Shown piece by piece: positions 8,201 to 8,703 of a DNA stretch of 8,703 bases; within the stretch, counting starts at the first letter, position 1; each line of letters opens with the position of its first letter. The DNA comes from an uncultured Bacteroidia bacterium (lineage in GTDB: Bacteria; Bacteroidota; Bacteroidia; Bacteroidales; UBA932), in contig CADBUS010000177.1 in assembly GCA_902797895.1 (NCBI GenBank), positions 1 to 8,703 of the forward strand. The letters run 5' to 3'. Position numbers and translations under genes: made by a program. Below the pieces are notes generated by a model. It had not been told where the DNA came from. It ran no database searches and worked only from the letters and a program-made list of their open reading frames with translations.

Positions 8201-8703
8201 AAATTGATTCCGGGGCAGAAAGAGGAGTGGAGGCTCACTATTCTCACTCCTGATGGTAAACCGGCTGATGCAGAGCTACTTGCCTATATGTATGATGCTT
8301 CGCTTAACAAGATTACCTCTCATCCGTTCTACACCTATATAGGCTTTAACAGAAACTATATCAGGCCTAATTGGTCAACTGCAAATTATAGCAATCGCAC
8401 CATTCAATATAATCCAATAAAAAATGTTTATATCAGTAGTTTGGATTTTGATACGTTTATTTCTCTGCCTAATCTGCTCTCTACCAGATATTACTCTCGC
8501 GTAAACTACTCAAGGAGTTTGGAAAGAGGAGTGGTGGAGTCTAAGGCTGTAGCAGGAGCCGTTCCTATGGACGAGAATGTTGCAGAGAGCGCATACGCCG
8601 ATGCTGATGCTGTTGACAATAATCAGAGTGCAGATAAAGTAGCCGCAATGCAAGATAGTAGTGGTTCTAATGAAGGGCCGCAGATTAGGAGCAACTTTAA
8701 CGA
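5207..8703 (+). CDS. Alpha-2-macroglobulin family protein (MG2 domain), 3' end outside window
   Basis: An uninterrupted frame of 1165 complete codons runs to the right edge. The N-terminus (MKKILLTTIIIGATMSILGF) is a Sec signal or membrane anchor with no lipobox Cys. Residues about 35-335 form a helical, TPR-like region typical of Bacteroidota members, including DEWGSQKF (151-158) and a YYNHDMLH stretch around 199. Beta-sandwich macroglobulin domains begin near 338. One domain (about 455-535) has DRLSGAPLNGVEL and TDKDGKA (500-506). The hallmark MG2 motif DRSIYRPGQTVYLKG is at 560-574, and VEEYKRPSFEV at 647-657. Near the edge an acidic Ala/Ser-rich linker (about 1109-1158) precedes RSNFN (1161-1165), where family members normally continue into the A2M domain. 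The thioester region, if any, lies beyond the window. The family traps proteases in the envelope. This gene is divergent from the btu operon, so no shared function is implied. Full-length relatives are roughly 1,900 residues. Confidence 0.9.
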   Translation, partial: MKKILLTTIIIGATMSILGFSNFFGKGPSQNDDGYTKLWKEIDKAENKDLPKTVVELCDKIIQKAINEENKGQFLKAYFYRADYVIALTPDSLYSRIKDLEKMAAECKEPVQKMALHSTIASIYSEYARNNSWQLNRRTNVAGGEKSSNVDEWGSQKFISTILENIESSLADYSALANYSNEKYKPFVIQNYDGSYYNHDMLHIISNAAIRSIHNIGHIAVDKKQLQNKIEEIHQKAAATYKDAGNRNGYILKSLDYIDSRYFGKHTNLYINKVNELIEENKESEASVEAYLKLLQLNDSYIPASKKLEYCNMLLEKFPKAKRTSAIKSVKERILKPVVSISLPTFAYPNKKESLTLQHVNSDNVEITLYKLNDATIEELKKRRLEEGDLKKCTIVYTKKIELQRPADYKLTSQKVEFDMPGPGVYTYKMSTDDRNIYNGDVMRVGRMRVLSTSYLAGKGEVVVVDRLSGAPLNGVELNVSYRYRDEKNYVKVKNLTARTDKDGKAVIQIPKEEINRSYDYRVKPTLGDDRYMDDVGISIVSRNPNLSHDFSVYLRLFTDRSIYRPGQTVYLKGILYSQEGDNLQALENESITLELYDANRQKVGDATLKSNKFGSINTSFTLPTSGLNGVYTISSRRYNTSTTIRVEEYKRPSFEVNAEQIDGMFKIGDTVDVTALAKSFSGVPLDGAEVKYTISRTKLVGWREYTNELLEEGTTTTDQEGKIKIPVELTAPEDELADELKEKEIAAEENDNDGTTHYRYFINIEVTNLAGETQSAATTIYAGEKSLNLRFGLLNSKKSGYIDKDGVIKCRFSVTNLAYKDIDTQVDYKLYSLNGKGEKDKLVKSGTVRSNKDNEFNDWKNIANGKYRIEYSAKDKDGNVCDGSSYITFFSKSDTKPLEGTTWWSYRDGDEIYFGSSENDATIFVDTYAAGEKISSEVIKLSNKVLKKNFVYRSEYGDGANIRLFMVRNDQFYQSSFEVQRPKPDNDLKMSWVVFRDKLIPGQKEEWRLTILTPDGKPADAELLAYMYDASLNKITSHPFYTYIGFNRNYIRPNWSTANYSNRTIQYNPIKNVYISSLDFDTFISLPNLLSTRYYSRVNYSRSLERGVVESKAVAGAVPMDENVAESAYADADAVDNNQSADKVAAMQDSSGSNEGPQIRSNFN

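Overview
The window looks like chromosomal DNA of a Bacteroidota bacterium, probably order Bacteroidales. The reasons are a BtuB-type TonB receptor followed directly by a BtuG-type surface beta-propeller lipoprotein, a PKD-repeat surface lipoprotein, a large Bacteroidota-style alpha-2-macroglobulin, promoter elements of the TAnnTTTG type and an almost complete lack of Shine-Dalgarno sequences. The genus cannot be fixed from this sequence.

Layout. At the far left, positions 2-112 (+), is the cysteine-rich C-terminal tail of a gene that starts outside the window. It converges on, and overlaps by 9 bp, the end of a three-gene minus-strand operon read from right to left: btuB (5108-3012), btuG (2999-1809, 12 nt after btuB) and a PKD-repeat surface lipoprotein (1807-104, 1 nt after btuG). 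A 98-bp divergent spacer (5109-5206) separates this operon from a plus-strand alpha-2-macroglobulin-like gene. That gene starts at 5207 and runs off the right edge after 1165 codons.

How the genes work together. BtuB and BtuG form the known outer-membrane corrinoid capture and import unit of gut Bacteroidota: BtuG caps BtuB on the cell surface and hands over vitamin B12, and BtuB imports it using TonB energy. The third gene is tightly coupled to btuG. It is probably an accessory surface protein of the same system, but its role cannot be read from the sequence. The alpha-2-macroglobulin gene is on the other strand with its own candidate promoter and is probably a separate envelope-defence or protease-trap function.

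Most notable observations: the btu operon has no room for a cobalamin riboswitch in its leader; the macroglobulin has an acidic, Ala/Ser-rich linker where a protease bait region would sit; the third btu-operon gene carries a large C-terminal domain of unknown function; and the tetranucleotide CATG appears to be absent from the whole window, with GATC and TCGA scarce. No RNA genes, insertion sequences, CRISPR arrays or convincing terminators were seen.
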